Positions 14,829 to 22,137 of a DNA stretch of 37,842 bases are shown one piece after another. Source of the stretch: Mariprofundaceae bacterium (lineage in GTDB: Bacteria > Pseudomonadota > Zetaproteobacteria > Mariprofundales > Mariprofundaceae); contig WFOK01000033.1 of assembly GCA_015488115.1 (NCBI GenBank), positions 1 through 37,842 of the forward strand. The letters run 5' to 3'. The number at the start of each line of letters is the position of its first letter. Positions within the stretch are counted from its first letter, which is position 1. A program made the translations under genes and the position numbers. The notes under the pieces were generated by a model. That model did no database searches. It was not told where the DNA came from and saw nothing but the letters and a program-made list of their open reading frames with translations.

Positions 14829-15284
14829 ATGCAGAAGCCACCCGTTGCGGCACTGGATGTGCCGGCCAGAAAAGGCGCAACGAACTATCCGGAGCCGTTC
14901 GCCCGCCGGGTCGCAGGGCGTTGCAAGCGCAAGCTGGGAGAATATTTCGCCTTGCAGAACTTCGGCGTCAACCTGACCACGCTGGAGCCGGGCGCGGTCT
15001 CGGCGCTGGCGCATCACCACTTGCGGCAGGACGAGTTTGTCTATGTGCTTGACGGTGAGCTAACCCTCTTGCTGGGCGAGGAGGAACACCTGATGCGCCC
15101 GGGCGACTGCATCGGCCTGCCGGCGGGAAGCGGCATCGCCCATCAGCTCATCAACCGCTCCCGGCAGGATGCCACCTACCTGGAAATCGGCGATCACACG
15201 GCGGACGATCAGGCTTGCTACCCGAAGGACGACCTCGAGGTTCGGCTCGTGGACGGAAGCTGGGTGTTTACCCGGCGCGGCTGA
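14829..15284 (+). CDS. Cupin-domain protein
   Basis: A 151-residue single-domain cupin. The metal-binding motif is seen as HHHLRQDEFVYVLDGELTLL, with the second motif around LPAGSGIAHQLINRS. The C-terminal tail YPKDDLEVRLVDGSWVF is shared with a group of small proteobacterial cupins of unknown role. ATG 14829 follows GGGGGAGG at good spacing, one base after the aminotransferase stop codon, so the two genes form an operon. The metal and substrate are unknown; it may be an isomerase, a dioxygenase or a sensor. Confidence 0.85.
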   Translation: MQKPPVAALDVPARKGATNYPEPFARRVAGRCKRKLGEYFALQNFGVNLTTLEPGAVSALAHHHLRQDEFVYVLDGELTLLLGEEEHLMRPGDCIGLPAGSGIAHQLINRSRQDATYLEIGDHTADDQACYPKDDLEVRLVDGSWVFTRRG

Positions 15285-15293
15285 ACGGGCTCT

Positions 15294-15314
15294 GATATTT
15301 GCAGATGCAATATC
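15294..15314. promoter_or_regulatory. Inverted repeat before the TfoX-like gene
   Basis: GATATTTGCA (15294-15303) and TGCAATATC (15306-15314) form a near-perfect dyad in the gap between the cupin stop codon and the small TfoX-type gene. It is AT-rich against a GC-rich background and could be an operator or an RNA hairpin. Confidence 0.4.
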
Positions 15315-15333
15315 CTCTCGGGAGGATCTGCGC

Positions 15334-15531
15334 ATGGGCGAGTTGAGCAAGCTCAAAGGATTGGGGCCGAAATCAGAGCAATGCCTGAACGGTGCCGGCA
15401 TCCATACCGTGGCCGAGCTTAAAGCCATTGGCCCGATAGAGGTGTTCGTTCGCCTTTGCAATGAAGGGCGAATCAAACCCAGTCTGAATTTTCTCTATGC
15501 GCTGGTCGGCGCGCTCGAAGGTCGCTCATGA
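15334..15531 (+). CDS. Stand-alone TfoX C-terminal-domain protein
   Basis: A 65-residue protein that is entirely a TfoX C-terminal domain: LSKLKGLGPKSEQCLNGAG, then IHTVAELKAIGPIEVFVRLC and LNFLYALVGALEG. This helix-hairpin-helix-like fold is half of TfoX/Sxy, the competence regulator; the N-terminal domain is absent here. Small single-domain versions are widespread, with no firm function. GGGAGGA (15320-15326) precedes ATG 15334 at good spacing, so this start is favoured over an in-frame start far upstream inside the cupin gene. Confidence 0.85.
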   Translation: MGELSKLKGLGPKSEQCLNGAGIHTVAELKAIGPIEVFVRLCNEGRIKPSLNFLYALVGALEGRS

Positions 15532-15599
15532 CAGGATGTCGCCCGTAGTGACAAGGCCTGCGTTGCTGGAGTTACAGGACTATCAGGAGCTGCGGATGC

Positions 15600-15691
15600 T
15601 GTTATACTGATCCCACACGCGATGCTGGGGATGCAAGCTAACCTCGTTGCGTGGGAACGCGACGCATGTTCAGGCCGGCAATCTATTGCCG
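15600..15691 (+). other. Promoter-like element and two hairpins; possible small RNA or REP-like remnant
   Basis: TGTTATACT (15600-15608) is a good extended -10. About 37 bases downstream CGTTGCGT and ACGCGACG (15645-15664) form a stem with one G-T pair and loop GGGA. CCGGCAAT and ATTGCCGG (15674-15691) form a perfect eight-pair stem. No protein-coding frame is convincing here. The GCGTGGGAACGC portion resembles proteobacterial intergenic repeats of the GTTCCCACGC type. The second hairpin also lies just past the nrdJb stop and could serve as its transcript end. Confidence 0.35.
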
Positions 15692-15704
15692 GTGAATCCG
15701 GTCC

Positions 15705-16343
15705 TCAGCCGCACTTGGAATCGCCGCACTCCAGGCAGGTGTTGCAGTTGTCCAGGCGCACCACGGCCATGGCACCGCACTTGCCGCATTGCGCGCCCTT
15801 GGCCGCGGCTTCCTCGCCCAGCCTTTTCCTGGCCTCGCGGCGCTTGGCCTCGAGCTCCGGCGTGGAAAGCTGTCCCTCCATCATGCCGATCGAAATCAGA
15901 TGCTGCTGAATGACCTCACCAATTTCGGCCACGATGGAGGGCATGTACTTGCCGCCCTTCTTGTAGTAGCCGCCCCTGGGGTCGAAGACGGCTTTCAGCT
16001 CCTCGACGAGGAAGTTGATGTCCCCGCCCTTGCGGAAGATGGCCGAGATCACGCGCGTGAGGGCCACGATCCACATGAAGTGTTCCATGTTCTTCGAGTT
16101 GATGAAGATCTCGAACGGGCGCCGGTGCTCATCGGGCTGCCCCTTGTTGATGACCACATCATTGATCGTGATGTACATCGCGTGATCGGAGATGGGCGTC
16201 TTGATCTTGTAGGTCATGCCTTCAAGGATGTCGTCCCGTTCCAGCAGAGGGGCGATCGCGGTGACCTTCTCCTCCTGGGGCTTTTGTTCCTCGTTCTTGA
16301 CGACCTCATAGCCGACGATCTTTTTTTCAATTTTGGTGGCCAT
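15705..16343 (-). CDS. nrdJb: Class II ribonucleotide reductase, small C-terminal component NrdJb
   Basis: A 212-residue protein matching the NrdJb half of split adenosylcobalamin-dependent ribonucleotide reductases such as that of Pseudomonas aeruginosa. The N-terminus is KIEKKIVGYEVV, the middle carries FEIFINSKNMEHFMWIVAL and VFDPRGGYY, and the C-terminus holds the cysteine cluster CGKCG, CNTC, CG and CG. This cluster binds zinc and passes electrons from thioredoxin to the active site. The frame is open upstream, but ATG 16343, preceded by GAGGA, fits the family start. It follows nrdJa after a 171-base spacer and is needed for multiple turnover. Confidence 0.9.
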   Translation of the reverse strand: MATKIEKKIVGYEVVKNEEQKPQEEKVTAIAPLLERDDILEGMTYKIKTPISDHAMYITINDVVINKGQPDEHRRPFEIFINSKNMEHFMWIVALTRVISAIFRKGGDINFLVEELKAVFDPRGGYYKKGGKYMPSIVAEIGEVIQQHLISIGMMEGQLSTPELEAKRREARKRLGEEAAAKGAQCGKCGAMAVVRLDNCNTCLECGDSKCG

Positions 16344-16362
16344 GGTATCCTCCTCTGGCGGC

Positions 16363-16383
16363 CAGAAGATCCCTGATCTTCTG
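16363..16383 (-). other. Hairpin in the nrdJa-nrdJb spacer (nearest nrdJb)
   Basis: CAGAAGATC and GATCTTCTG form a perfect nine-pair stem with a three-base loop, 20 bases before the nrdJb start and just upstream of its ribosome-binding site. Confidence 0.6.
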
Positions 16384-16425
16384 CTGGATGGTGCTTGCGT
16401 GATGAAAGGTTCCGCCTCTTTGTCC

Positions 16426-16469
16426 GGGGCGTTGCCGCCCCACAGGGTCATGCCAGGAAGGCATGACCC
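16426..16469 (-). other. Two tandem hairpins in the nrdJa-nrdJb spacer
   Basis: Reading on the minus strand, GGGTCATGCC and GGCATGACCC (16469-16445) form a perfect ten-pair stem with a five-base loop. A few bases later GGGGCG, loop GCAA and CGCCCC (16441-16426) form a six-pair stem closed by a GNRA-type tetraloop. No T-run follows, so these are not classical terminators. They may stabilise the upstream mRNA or set the ratio of the two products. Confidence 0.6.
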
Positions 16470-16514
16470 AGAGGTTGATCGGCGGGATGCGGAAGTCTGC
16501 CCAGTGAACGCGCA

Positions 16515-18671
16515 TCAGAACTTCCCGTAATAGCCTTCTTTCAGCGCATCGAACAGGTTGGCTGCCGTGTGAATCTCACCGTCATATTCGACTTCCTCAT
16601 TGCCCTTGAGTTCGATTTCCGTTCCATCTTCAAGCTTGAAGCGATACGTCGTGTTGGCCAGATCCTCCTCCTTGACCAGCACGCCCTGGAACGCCTCGGG
16701 GTTGAAACGGAATGTCGTGCAGCCCTTCAGCCCTTTCTCGTAGGCATAGAGGTAGATGTCCTTGAAATCCTCATACGGGAAGTCCGTTGGCACGTTGGCG
16801 GTCTTCGAGATCGAGGAGTCGATCCATTTCTGCGCCGCGGCCTGGATGTCGACATGCTGCTTCGGCGTCACATCGTCGGCGCTGATGAAAGAGTCGGGCA
16901 GCCGGTTTTGCTCGTCCTCCGCATGGGGCATGGCATCCGGGTTGACCAGCGTGCGGTAGGCCAGCAGTTCGAAGGAGTAGACGTCAACCTTCTCCTTTGT
17001 CTTGCGGCCTTCGCGGATCACATTGCGCGAATAATGGTGCGCAAAGGACGGCTCGATGCCGTTGGATGCATTGTTCGCCAGGCTCAGGCTGATCGTGCCG
17101 GTGGGCGCGATCGACGTGTGATGCGTGAAGCGGCAGCCGTACTTGAGCAGGTCTTCGAGCAGCTTGCGGTCTTCCTCGCGCCCGGTTTCAGCGAATTGCT
17201 GCAGATAGCGGGAATAGCGCACCCAGAGAATGCGGCCCTTGACCCTGTCGCCGACCTTGATGCCGTCATCCGCCATCTCGGGGCGCTTGGCCATCATTTC
17301 CTGCGTGATTTCGTATTCCTCGGCCAGCGCGGGGGCTTCTCCCTTTTCCCTGGCCAGCTCGATGCCAACCTGATAGCCGGTGCGTGCCATCTCATAGGAG
17401 ACCCTTTCCGTGAATGCCAGGGACGCTTCCGAGCCGTAGCGTATGCCGAGCATGGTCAGGGCGCTGCCAAGGCCCAGGAAGCCCATGCCATGACGGCGCT
17501 TGCGCATGATTTCCTGTCGTTGCTTCTCCAATGGCAGGCCGTTGATCTCGACGACATTGTCGAGCATGCGCGTGAAGATGGCCACGACCTTGCGGAAGGT
17601 TTCCCAGTCGAAGCGGGCCTTGTCCGTGAACGGGTCGCGCACGAACTTCGTCAGGTTGACACTGCCGAGCAGGCAGGCGCCGTAGGGGGGGAGTGGTTGT
17701 TCGCCACAAGGATTGGTCGCGCGGATATCCTCGCACCACCAGTTGTTGTTCATCTCGTTGACACGATCGATCAGGATGAAGCCTGGCTCGGCGTAATCGT
17801 AGGTCGAGGCCATGATGATGTCCCACAAGCGCCTGGCTTTCAGCGTGCGGTACACCTTGCAGGCCACCCGCCCCCTGTCGTCGCGAATGCAGCCTTCCGG
17901 TGGATTGGCCATGCGGCGGAACACGATGCGGGTCTCGGGGTCGTCGATTTCCGCCTGGCTGGCGGGAAACACGAGGTCCCAGTCGGCATCGTTCTTGACC
18001 GCTTCCATGAAGTCCTTCGTGATCAGCACGGAAAGGTTGAACTGGCGAAGCCTTCCATCCTCCCGCTTGGCTCGGATGAAGTCGATGACATCGGGGTGGC
18101 TGATGTCAAAGGTTCCCATCTGTGCGCCACGGCGTCCGCCGGCCGAGGAAACCGTGAAGCACATCTTGTCGTAGATGTCCATGAAGGAAAGCGGCCCGGA
18201 GGTATAGGCCCCGGCTCCCGAAACATAGGCTCCCTTGGGGCGAAGCGTGGAGAACTCATAACCAATGCCGCAGCCGGCCTTCAGCGTGAGTCCGGCCTCA
18301 TGCACCATGCGCAGGATGCCGTCCATCGAGTCCGGGATGGTTCCGGAGACCGTGCAGTTGATCGTGGACGTGGCGGGCTTGTGTTCCTCGGCGCCCGCAT
18401 TGGACATGATGCGACCGGCCGGAATGGCGCCGTGGGCCAAGGCCCAGAGGAACTGATTGTACCAGTCATCGCGCTTGTCCTCGCTCTCGACATTGGCCAG
18501 GGCCCGGGCTACGCGCTTGTAGGTGTCCTCGATCGTCTGATCCACGGGGCGGCCGAACTTGTCCTTGAGACGGTATTTCTTGTCCCAGATGTCGAGGCTT
18601 GCTTCCTGGAATGGAATTTCGTCCGGCTGGATCCTGGCCATGTTTTCTACCCTGATGACGTTTGTGCTCAT
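16515..18671 (-). CDS. nrdJa: Adenosylcobalamin-dependent (class II) ribonucleotide reductase, catalytic component NrdJa
   Basis: A 718-residue catalytic subunit that reduces ribonucleotides to deoxyribonucleotides using vitamin B12 coenzyme. Recognisable elements are TSTINCTVSGTIPDSM with a substrate-reducing Cys, AGCGIGYEFSTLRPKGAYVS, GRLRQFNLSVLIT, the radical-site loop ATNPCGEQPLPPYGACLLGS and PTGTISLSLANNASNGIEPS. The C-terminal thioredoxin-reactive cysteines are missing and are supplied by the separately encoded NrdJb. ATG 18671 is preferred, giving MSTNVIRVENMARIQ; the upstream in-frame extension is low-complexity. A promoter with two NrdR-like boxes lies upstream. A long antisense frame over this gene is a shadow. 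Confidence 0.93.
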   Translation of the reverse strand: MSTNVIRVENMARIQPDEIPFQEASLDIWDKKYRLKDKFGRPVDQTIEDTYKRVARALANVESEDKRDDWYNQFLWALAHGAIPAGRIMSNAGAEEHKPATSTINCTVSGTIPDSMDGILRMVHEAGLTLKAGCGIGYEFSTLRPKGAYVSGAGAYTSGPLSFMDIYDKMCFTVSSAGGRRGAQMGTFDISHPDVIDFIRAKREDGRLRQFNLSVLITKDFMEAVKNDADWDLVFPASQAEIDDPETRIVFRRMANPPEGCIRDDRGRVACKVYRTLKARRLWDIIMASTYDYAEPGFILIDRVNEMNNNWWCEDIRATNPCGEQPLPPYGACLLGSVNLTKFVRDPFTDKARFDWETFRKVVAIFTRMLDNVVEINGLPLEKQRQEIMRKRRHGMGFLGLGSALTMLGIRYGSEASLAFTERVSYEMARTGYQVGIELAREKGEAPALAEEYEITQEMMAKRPEMADDGIKVGDRVKGRILWVRYSRYLQQFAETGREEDRKLLEDLLKYGCRFTHHTSIAPTGTISLSLANNASNGIEPSFAHHYSRNVIREGRKTKEKVDVYSFELLAYRTLVNPDAMPHAEDEQNRLPDSFISADDVTPKQHVDIQAAAQKWIDSSISKTANVPTDFPYEDFKDIYLYAYEKGLKGCTTFRFNPEAFQGVLVKEEDLANTTYRFKLEDGTEIELKGNEEVEYDGEIHTAANLFDALKEGYYGKF

Positions 18672-18744
18672 TGTGCCTTCTGTTCCTCCCCCCGTCCAAT
18701 TTGTCGACGGACTCCGGCCGTGAGCCATGGAGCCACGGCGACCA

Positions 18745-18773
18745 ACGATATGCCCCAATATTTAGGGTGTCAA
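18745..18773 (-). promoter_or_regulatory. Sigma70-like promoter of nrdJa
   Basis: On the minus strand -35 TTGACA (18773-18768), exactly 17 bases, then -10 TATCGT (18750-18745). Transcription would begin near 18738, leaving a leader of about 67 bases. One NrdR-like box fills the spacer. Confidence 0.65.
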
Positions 18774-18800
18774 GCCTGTTTGGTGCACAAGGGATTGTGT
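18753..18800. promoter_or_regulatory. Two candidate NrdR boxes upstream of nrdJa
   Basis: Box 1, CCCCAATATTTAGGGT (18753-18768), lies between -35 and -10. Box 2, GCACAAGGGATTGTGT (18785-18800), lies just upstream of -35. Each matches about 12 of 16 positions of the NrdR consensus as I recall it (ACAC, AT-rich centre, GTGT). They begin 32 bp apart, the three-helical-turn spacing seen for NrdR box pairs. NrdR represses ribonucleotide reductase genes when dATP is plentiful. Confidence 0.72.
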
Positions 18801-19004
18801 TTTAGTGCACATTCCATCCACTGATTTTCCACAGCTTTCTCCCTTGGGCGCAACAGTCTTGCGTCCGCGATGTGCCTGGTTCCGCGCCTTGGCCGTCCGC
18901 TTGCGGAGCGGTGATATCGCCCCTGATCCGGATGTGCCCGCATTGGACGGCTCCGATGTGAATCGCAAGCCGGCAAGGAGCGTAGGGGATGGGAACAAAG
19001 GCGT

Positions 19005-19033
19005 TTGGCCTGGACGGGCAAGGCTGATACGAT
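19005..19033 (+). promoter_or_regulatory. Possible ubiE promoter
   Basis: -35 TTGGCC (19005-19010), 17 bases, -10 TACGAT (19028-19033). Each hexamer has four matches to consensus. The predicted start of transcription, near 19040, is almost at the ATG, and no ribosome-binding site is visible, so the mRNA may be leaderless. Confidence 0.4.
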
Positions 19034-19042
19034 GCGCAGCCT

Positions 19043-19798
19043 ATGAGCAACGAGCGGCAAACGACCCATTTCGGTTTCGAGCGCGTCAGCACGGGTGAAA
19101 AGATCCGCCGCGTCATGGGCGTCTTTTCATCCGTGGCCGAGAAATATGATCTCATGAACGATCTCATGAGCGCAGGTCTTCATCGGTTGTGGAAGCGCCA
19201 GATGATCGCTCGGACCAGGGTGCGGGCCGGTTCCCTGGCGCTTGATGTAGCGGCCGGATCGGGGGATATCGCCACGGGGCTGCTCGGGAAGATGGGCGCG
19301 GCCGGCCGGGTCGTGCTGACGGACTTGAACGGTCCCATGCTTCGTGAAGGGGCCCGGCGCATGATCGATGCGGGCTTCCTGCCCGGCAGGGCCGATTGCG
19401 TCCAGGCCGACGGGACAAGGCTTCCCTTTGCCGACAATACCTTTGATGCCCTGACCATTGCCTTCGGCATCCGCAATTTTGTCGATGTCGAGGCCGGCCT
19501 GGCGGAGTTTTTGCGCGTGCTCAAGCCAGGAGGGCAGTTTGTCTGTCTTGAATTTTCCCGTCCCGTGCTGCCCCTACTGGACATTGCCTATGATGCATAC
19601 TCCTTCAATCTCATTCCTGCCCTGGGGGAGTTTGTGACCGGAGACAGAGAGTCGTATCAGTATCTGGTCGAATCGATCCGGCGCTTCCCGGATCAGGGGA
19701 GGTTTGCCAAGATGATTCGAGGCGTTGGCTTTGAGCTGGTCAAGTATGAGAACATGAGTGGGGGCATCGTGGCCATCCACCGTGGATACAAGGTGTGA
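19043..19798 (+). CDS. ubiE: Ubiquinone/menaquinone biosynthesis C-methyltransferase UbiE
   Basis: A 251-residue SAM-dependent methyltransferase. The family N-terminus is clear (TTHFGFERVSTGEKIRRVMG, then FSSVAEKYDLMNDLMSAGLH). So are the SAM motif LDVAAGSGDIA, the central LPFADNTFDALTIAFGIRNF and LKPGGQFVCLEFSRP. UbiE adds the C-methyl group in ubiquinone synthesis, and in menaquinone synthesis where present. It is the first gene of the ubiE-ubiJ-ubiB group, all on the same strand with four-base gap or overlap. It consumes SAM made by MetK, encoded further down the same strand. Confidence 0.95.
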   Translation: MSNERQTTHFGFERVSTGEKIRRVMGVFSSVAEKYDLMNDLMSAGLHRLWKRQMIARTRVRAGSLALDVAAGSGDIATGLLGKMGAAGRVVLTDLNGPMLREGARRMIDAGFLPGRADCVQADGTRLPFADNTFDALTIAFGIRNFVDVEAGLAEFLRVLKPGGQFVCLEFSRPVLPLLDIAYDAYSFNLIPALGEFVTGDRESYQYLVESIRRFPDQGRFAKMIRGVGFELVKYENMSGGIVAIHRGYKV

Positions 19799-19802
19799 GT
19801 CC

Positions 19803-20462
19803 ATGAGCATCATGTTTCTTCCCTTGCGCTTGGTTCCTGTGCCGGCTCAATGCGTGGTGTTGTCCACGGTGCTCGGCCTTGTGTTCTCGAGGGATGAAGG
19901 GCTCAAGCCCCTGTTGGAGGAGCTTGAGGGAAAGGTGTTCCGCATCCATGTACGGGATACGGGGGCGGTGATGTTTCTTGGGTTTTCGCGTGGCAGGCCT
20001 TGGGTTCACCCGCGGTGCGAGCAAAGGCCGGATGTGAAGATTGACGGTTCGCTGGAAGGCTTCGCCCGCATGTGTTTTGCCCATGAGGATCCGGACGAGC
20101 TCGTGTTCGCCCGGTTGTTGCGGGTCTCGGGTGACTCGGAGGCCATGCTGCGCTTCAAGAAGCTGCTCGCCGAGGCGGACCTGGACTGGGAGCGGGAATT
20201 GAGGGCCGCTTTTGGAGATCTGTTCGGCGGGCGCGTGGCCAGGGCGGCCAGGGCGTTGATGGCCTTGGAACAGAAGGCGGAGCGCCAGTCCAGGGAGCTG
20301 GCCGAAGGCTGCCTCAAGGGCATTGGCCTGCCCGATCAGGCGCGGTTGCAGGCCTGGCAGGCTGGTGTCGAGCAGGCTTCGCATCGCCTCAGCAGGCTCA
20401 AGGGGCGCGTCACGCGTCTGGAGCATCGGCTTCAGTCCCAGCATGACGAAGGATCGCAGTGA
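19803..20462 (+). CDS. ubiJ: Ubiquinone biosynthesis accessory factor UbiJ (SCP2 domain)
   Basis: A 219-residue protein in the position always held by UbiJ, between ubiE and ubiB. The N-terminal half is an SCP2-like lipid-binding domain (FRIHVRDTGAVMFLGFSRGR, then DVKIDGSLEGFARM and RLLRVSGDSEAMLRFKKLL). The C-terminal part is helical and ends in a heptad-like segment (ASHRLSRLKGRVTRLEHRLQ). UbiJ with UbiK assists the late steps of ubiquinone assembly, probably by presenting the lipid intermediates. The stop codon overlaps the GTG start of ubiB (GTGA). Sequence conservation in this family is low, so the neighbours support the name. Confidence 0.88.
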   Translation: MSIMFLPLRLVPVPAQCVVLSTVLGLVFSRDEGLKPLLEELEGKVFRIHVRDTGAVMFLGFSRGRPWVHPRCEQRPDVKIDGSLEGFARMCFAHEDPDELVFARLLRVSGDSEAMLRFKKLLAEADLDWERELRAAFGDLFGGRVARAARALMALEQKAERQSRELAEGCLKGIGLPDQARLQAWQAGVEQASHRLSRLKGRVTRLEHRLQSQHDEGSQ

Positions 20463-22057
20463 TACTTTTTCACGGCAGCCTGCGCCGCAACTTTCGCATC
20501 CTGCAGATCACGCACATTCTCGCGACCCATGGCCTGGCCGCCATTGCCGTGCGCATGCGTCTGTTTTATCCCTATGTCTGGCTGCTTCAGTTGTTTCGCA
20601 AGGAGCCCTTGCCGCGTGAGCTGGGCGTGCAGATTCGTCAGGCGCTCGAAAGGCTTGGTCCCACATTCATCAAGTTCGGGCAAATGTTGTCCACGCGCGT
20701 CGATCTTTTGCCGCTTGAGGTGGCGCTCGAGCTCAAGCGGCTTCAGGACGATGTGCCGCCCGAGCCGTTTGAGCGTATCAGGGATGTTGTCGAAGGCAGC
20801 TTCAAGAAGCCCCTGACAGGGGACAATGGGATCTTCCGCCATTTCAGGCGCGACCCCGTGGCGGCGGCCTCGATTGCCCAGGTGCATTTCGCCGAGCTTC
20901 AGGATGGCAGGGCCGTCGCCGTGAAGGTGAGGCGTCCGGGGATCGACCGGGTCATCGAGGCGGATCTTGCCATTCTGAAATTGCTGGCGGATTTGTTCGA
21001 CAGGTATTTCCCTGAGTATCGCCGGCTGAAGGCCCCGGAGGTTGTCGAGGAATTCGCCCAGACGATCCGGGGGGAGCTGAATCTTCGCGCCGAGGCTGCG
21101 CATGCAGGGCGTTTCGCCGAGAACTTCATGGCCGTGGACGGGGTCCGCGTACCGGAGGTGTTGTGGGACTACACATGCACCGAGGTCATGACGACCGAGC
21201 GCATTTCCGGCATCTCCATCGACGAGCGTGATGCCCTGGTTGCCGCCGGCCATGATTGCCTGAAATTGTGCGAAAGGGCGGCGACGCTGTTTTTCCACAT
21301 GGTCTTTGTGGATGGGTATTTCCATGCCGACATGCACCCGGGCAATATCTTCGTCGCCGACAACGGGGACATCGTGCTGGTCGACTTCGGCATCGTCGGG
21401 CGCCTGGACATGAAGACACGCCGGTACCTGGCCGACATGTTGCTGGCCTTCCTGCAGGAGGATTACCGGCGGGCTGCCGAGGTGCATCTCGAGGCGGGCT
21501 ATGTGCCGGCGGATACGGATCTTTCGGCCTTCGAGGATGCGCTCCGCGAAGTCGCCGTGCCGATCTTCAACCGGCCCCTGGCCGAGATTTCGATTGCCGA
21601 GCTTCTGCTGGTCATGTTTGCCGTCACCGAGCGTTTCCAGATGGAGACCCAGCCGCAACTGCTGCTGTTGCAGAAGACCATGGTCGTGATCGAGGGGGTG
21701 GCCCGCGAGTTGGCCGACCAGGCCAACATCTGGATGTTGGCCCGTCCGCTGGTGACGGACTGGGTGGCCAGGCACATGGGTCCGCGAGGGCGGGCCGAGG
21801 CCATGCTCGAGGATGTGCGTCTCCAGATGCGCCGGTGGGCAGCCCTGCCCGATCGCATCGAGGAGATGGCGGCGTCTTCGACCATGCTTGAGGGTGGTGA
21901 GGAGCGGCAGGGTCACCCCTGGTGGGGGGGCTTTCTGACTTCCGGAGGCTTGGCTCTCATGCTGGCGCATGCCTTGGGGGAGATCGTGGGAGCATGGCCC
22001 TTGTATGGCGGCGCCTTCTTGCTGGCCCTGGGCATCGGCTTGCTTGCCTCACGCTGA
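20459..22057 (+). CDS. ubiB: Ubiquinone biosynthesis regulatory protein UbiB (ABC1/ADCK kinase-like)
   Basis: A 532-residue membrane-associated atypical kinase. It has the KxGQ motif in FIKFGQMLSTR, the Ala-rich loop and lysine in AAASIAQVHFAELQDGRAVA followed by VKVRRPGI, the catalytic HADMHPGNIFV and the metal site VDFGIVGRLD. Two hydrophobic segments at the C-terminus (about residues 480-528) anchor it in the membrane. UbiB is needed for ubiquinone synthesis; it has ATPase activity and may help extract lipid intermediates. It starts with GTG 20459 inside the ubiJ stop codon, which indicates translational coupling. Confidence 0.95.
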   Translation: MILFHGSLRRNFRILQITHILATHGLAAIAVRMRLFYPYVWLLQLFRKEPLPRELGVQIRQALERLGPTFIKFGQMLSTRVDLLPLEVALELKRLQDDVPPEPFERIRDVVEGSFKKPLTGDNGIFRHFRRDPVAAASIAQVHFAELQDGRAVAVKVRRPGIDRVIEADLAILKLLADLFDRYFPEYRRLKAPEVVEEFAQTIRGELNLRAEAAHAGRFAENFMAVDGVRVPEVLWDYTCTEVMTTERISGISIDERDALVAAGHDCLKLCERAATLFFHMVFVDGYFHADMHPGNIFVADNGDIVLVDFGIVGRLDMKTRRYLADMLLAFLQEDYRRAAEVHLEAGYVPADTDLSAFEDALREVAVPIFNRPLAEISIAELLLVMFAVTERFQMETQPQLLLLQKTMVVIEGVARELADQANIWMLARPLVTDWVARHMGPRGRAEAMLEDVRLQMRRWAALPDRIEEMAASSTMLEGGEERQGHPWWGGFLTSGGLALMLAHALGEIVGAWPLYGGAFLLALGIGLLASR

Positions 22058-22071
22058 AATCCGGCATGGGC

Positions 22072-22116
22072 TTGGCGCAGGCGGGTCAGACCGCTAGGGT
22101 GCGGCCGAATCCGCAC
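22072..22116 (+). promoter_or_regulatory. Possible metK promoter and leader hairpin
   Basis: -35 TTGGCG (22072-22077), 17 bases, -10 TAGGGT (22095-22100) in the 80-base gap after ubiB. GTGCGG and CCGCAC (22099-22116) can form a six-pair hairpin. The -10 is weak, so metK may instead be read through from the ubi genes. No known SAM-sensing riboswitch is apparent. Confidence 0.3.
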
Positions 22117-22137
22117 TTGCAGAGGAGCTGCTGAACC

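Larger units (their letters stand above)
18672..19042. other. 371-base divergent region between nrdJa and ubiE
   Basis: No protein gene is supported here. The left part holds the nrdJa promoter and the NrdR-like boxes, and the last 40 bases hold a possible ubiE promoter. The middle (about 18820-19000) shows short open frames with no recognisable features. I found no adenosylcobalamin riboswitch, although nrdJa encodes a B12-dependent enzyme. Confidence 0.6.

Noticed and set aside
16569-18824. A 751-codon open frame antisense to nrdJa
   Set aside because: It mirrors nrdJa in a GC-rich genome, shows no recognisable domain and has repetitive Val/Asp/His-rich composition typical of antisense shadows, while the opposite strand encodes a complete known enzyme.
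18672-19042. Adenosylcobalamin riboswitch before nrdJa
   Set aside because: Looked for because the enzyme uses B12, but no B12-box-like sequence or matching fold was apparent, and the leader appears only about 67 bases long.
20432-21970. A 512-codon open frame antisense to ubiB
   Set aside because: No family features, His/Gln-rich shadow composition, and ubiB on the other strand is fully conserved.
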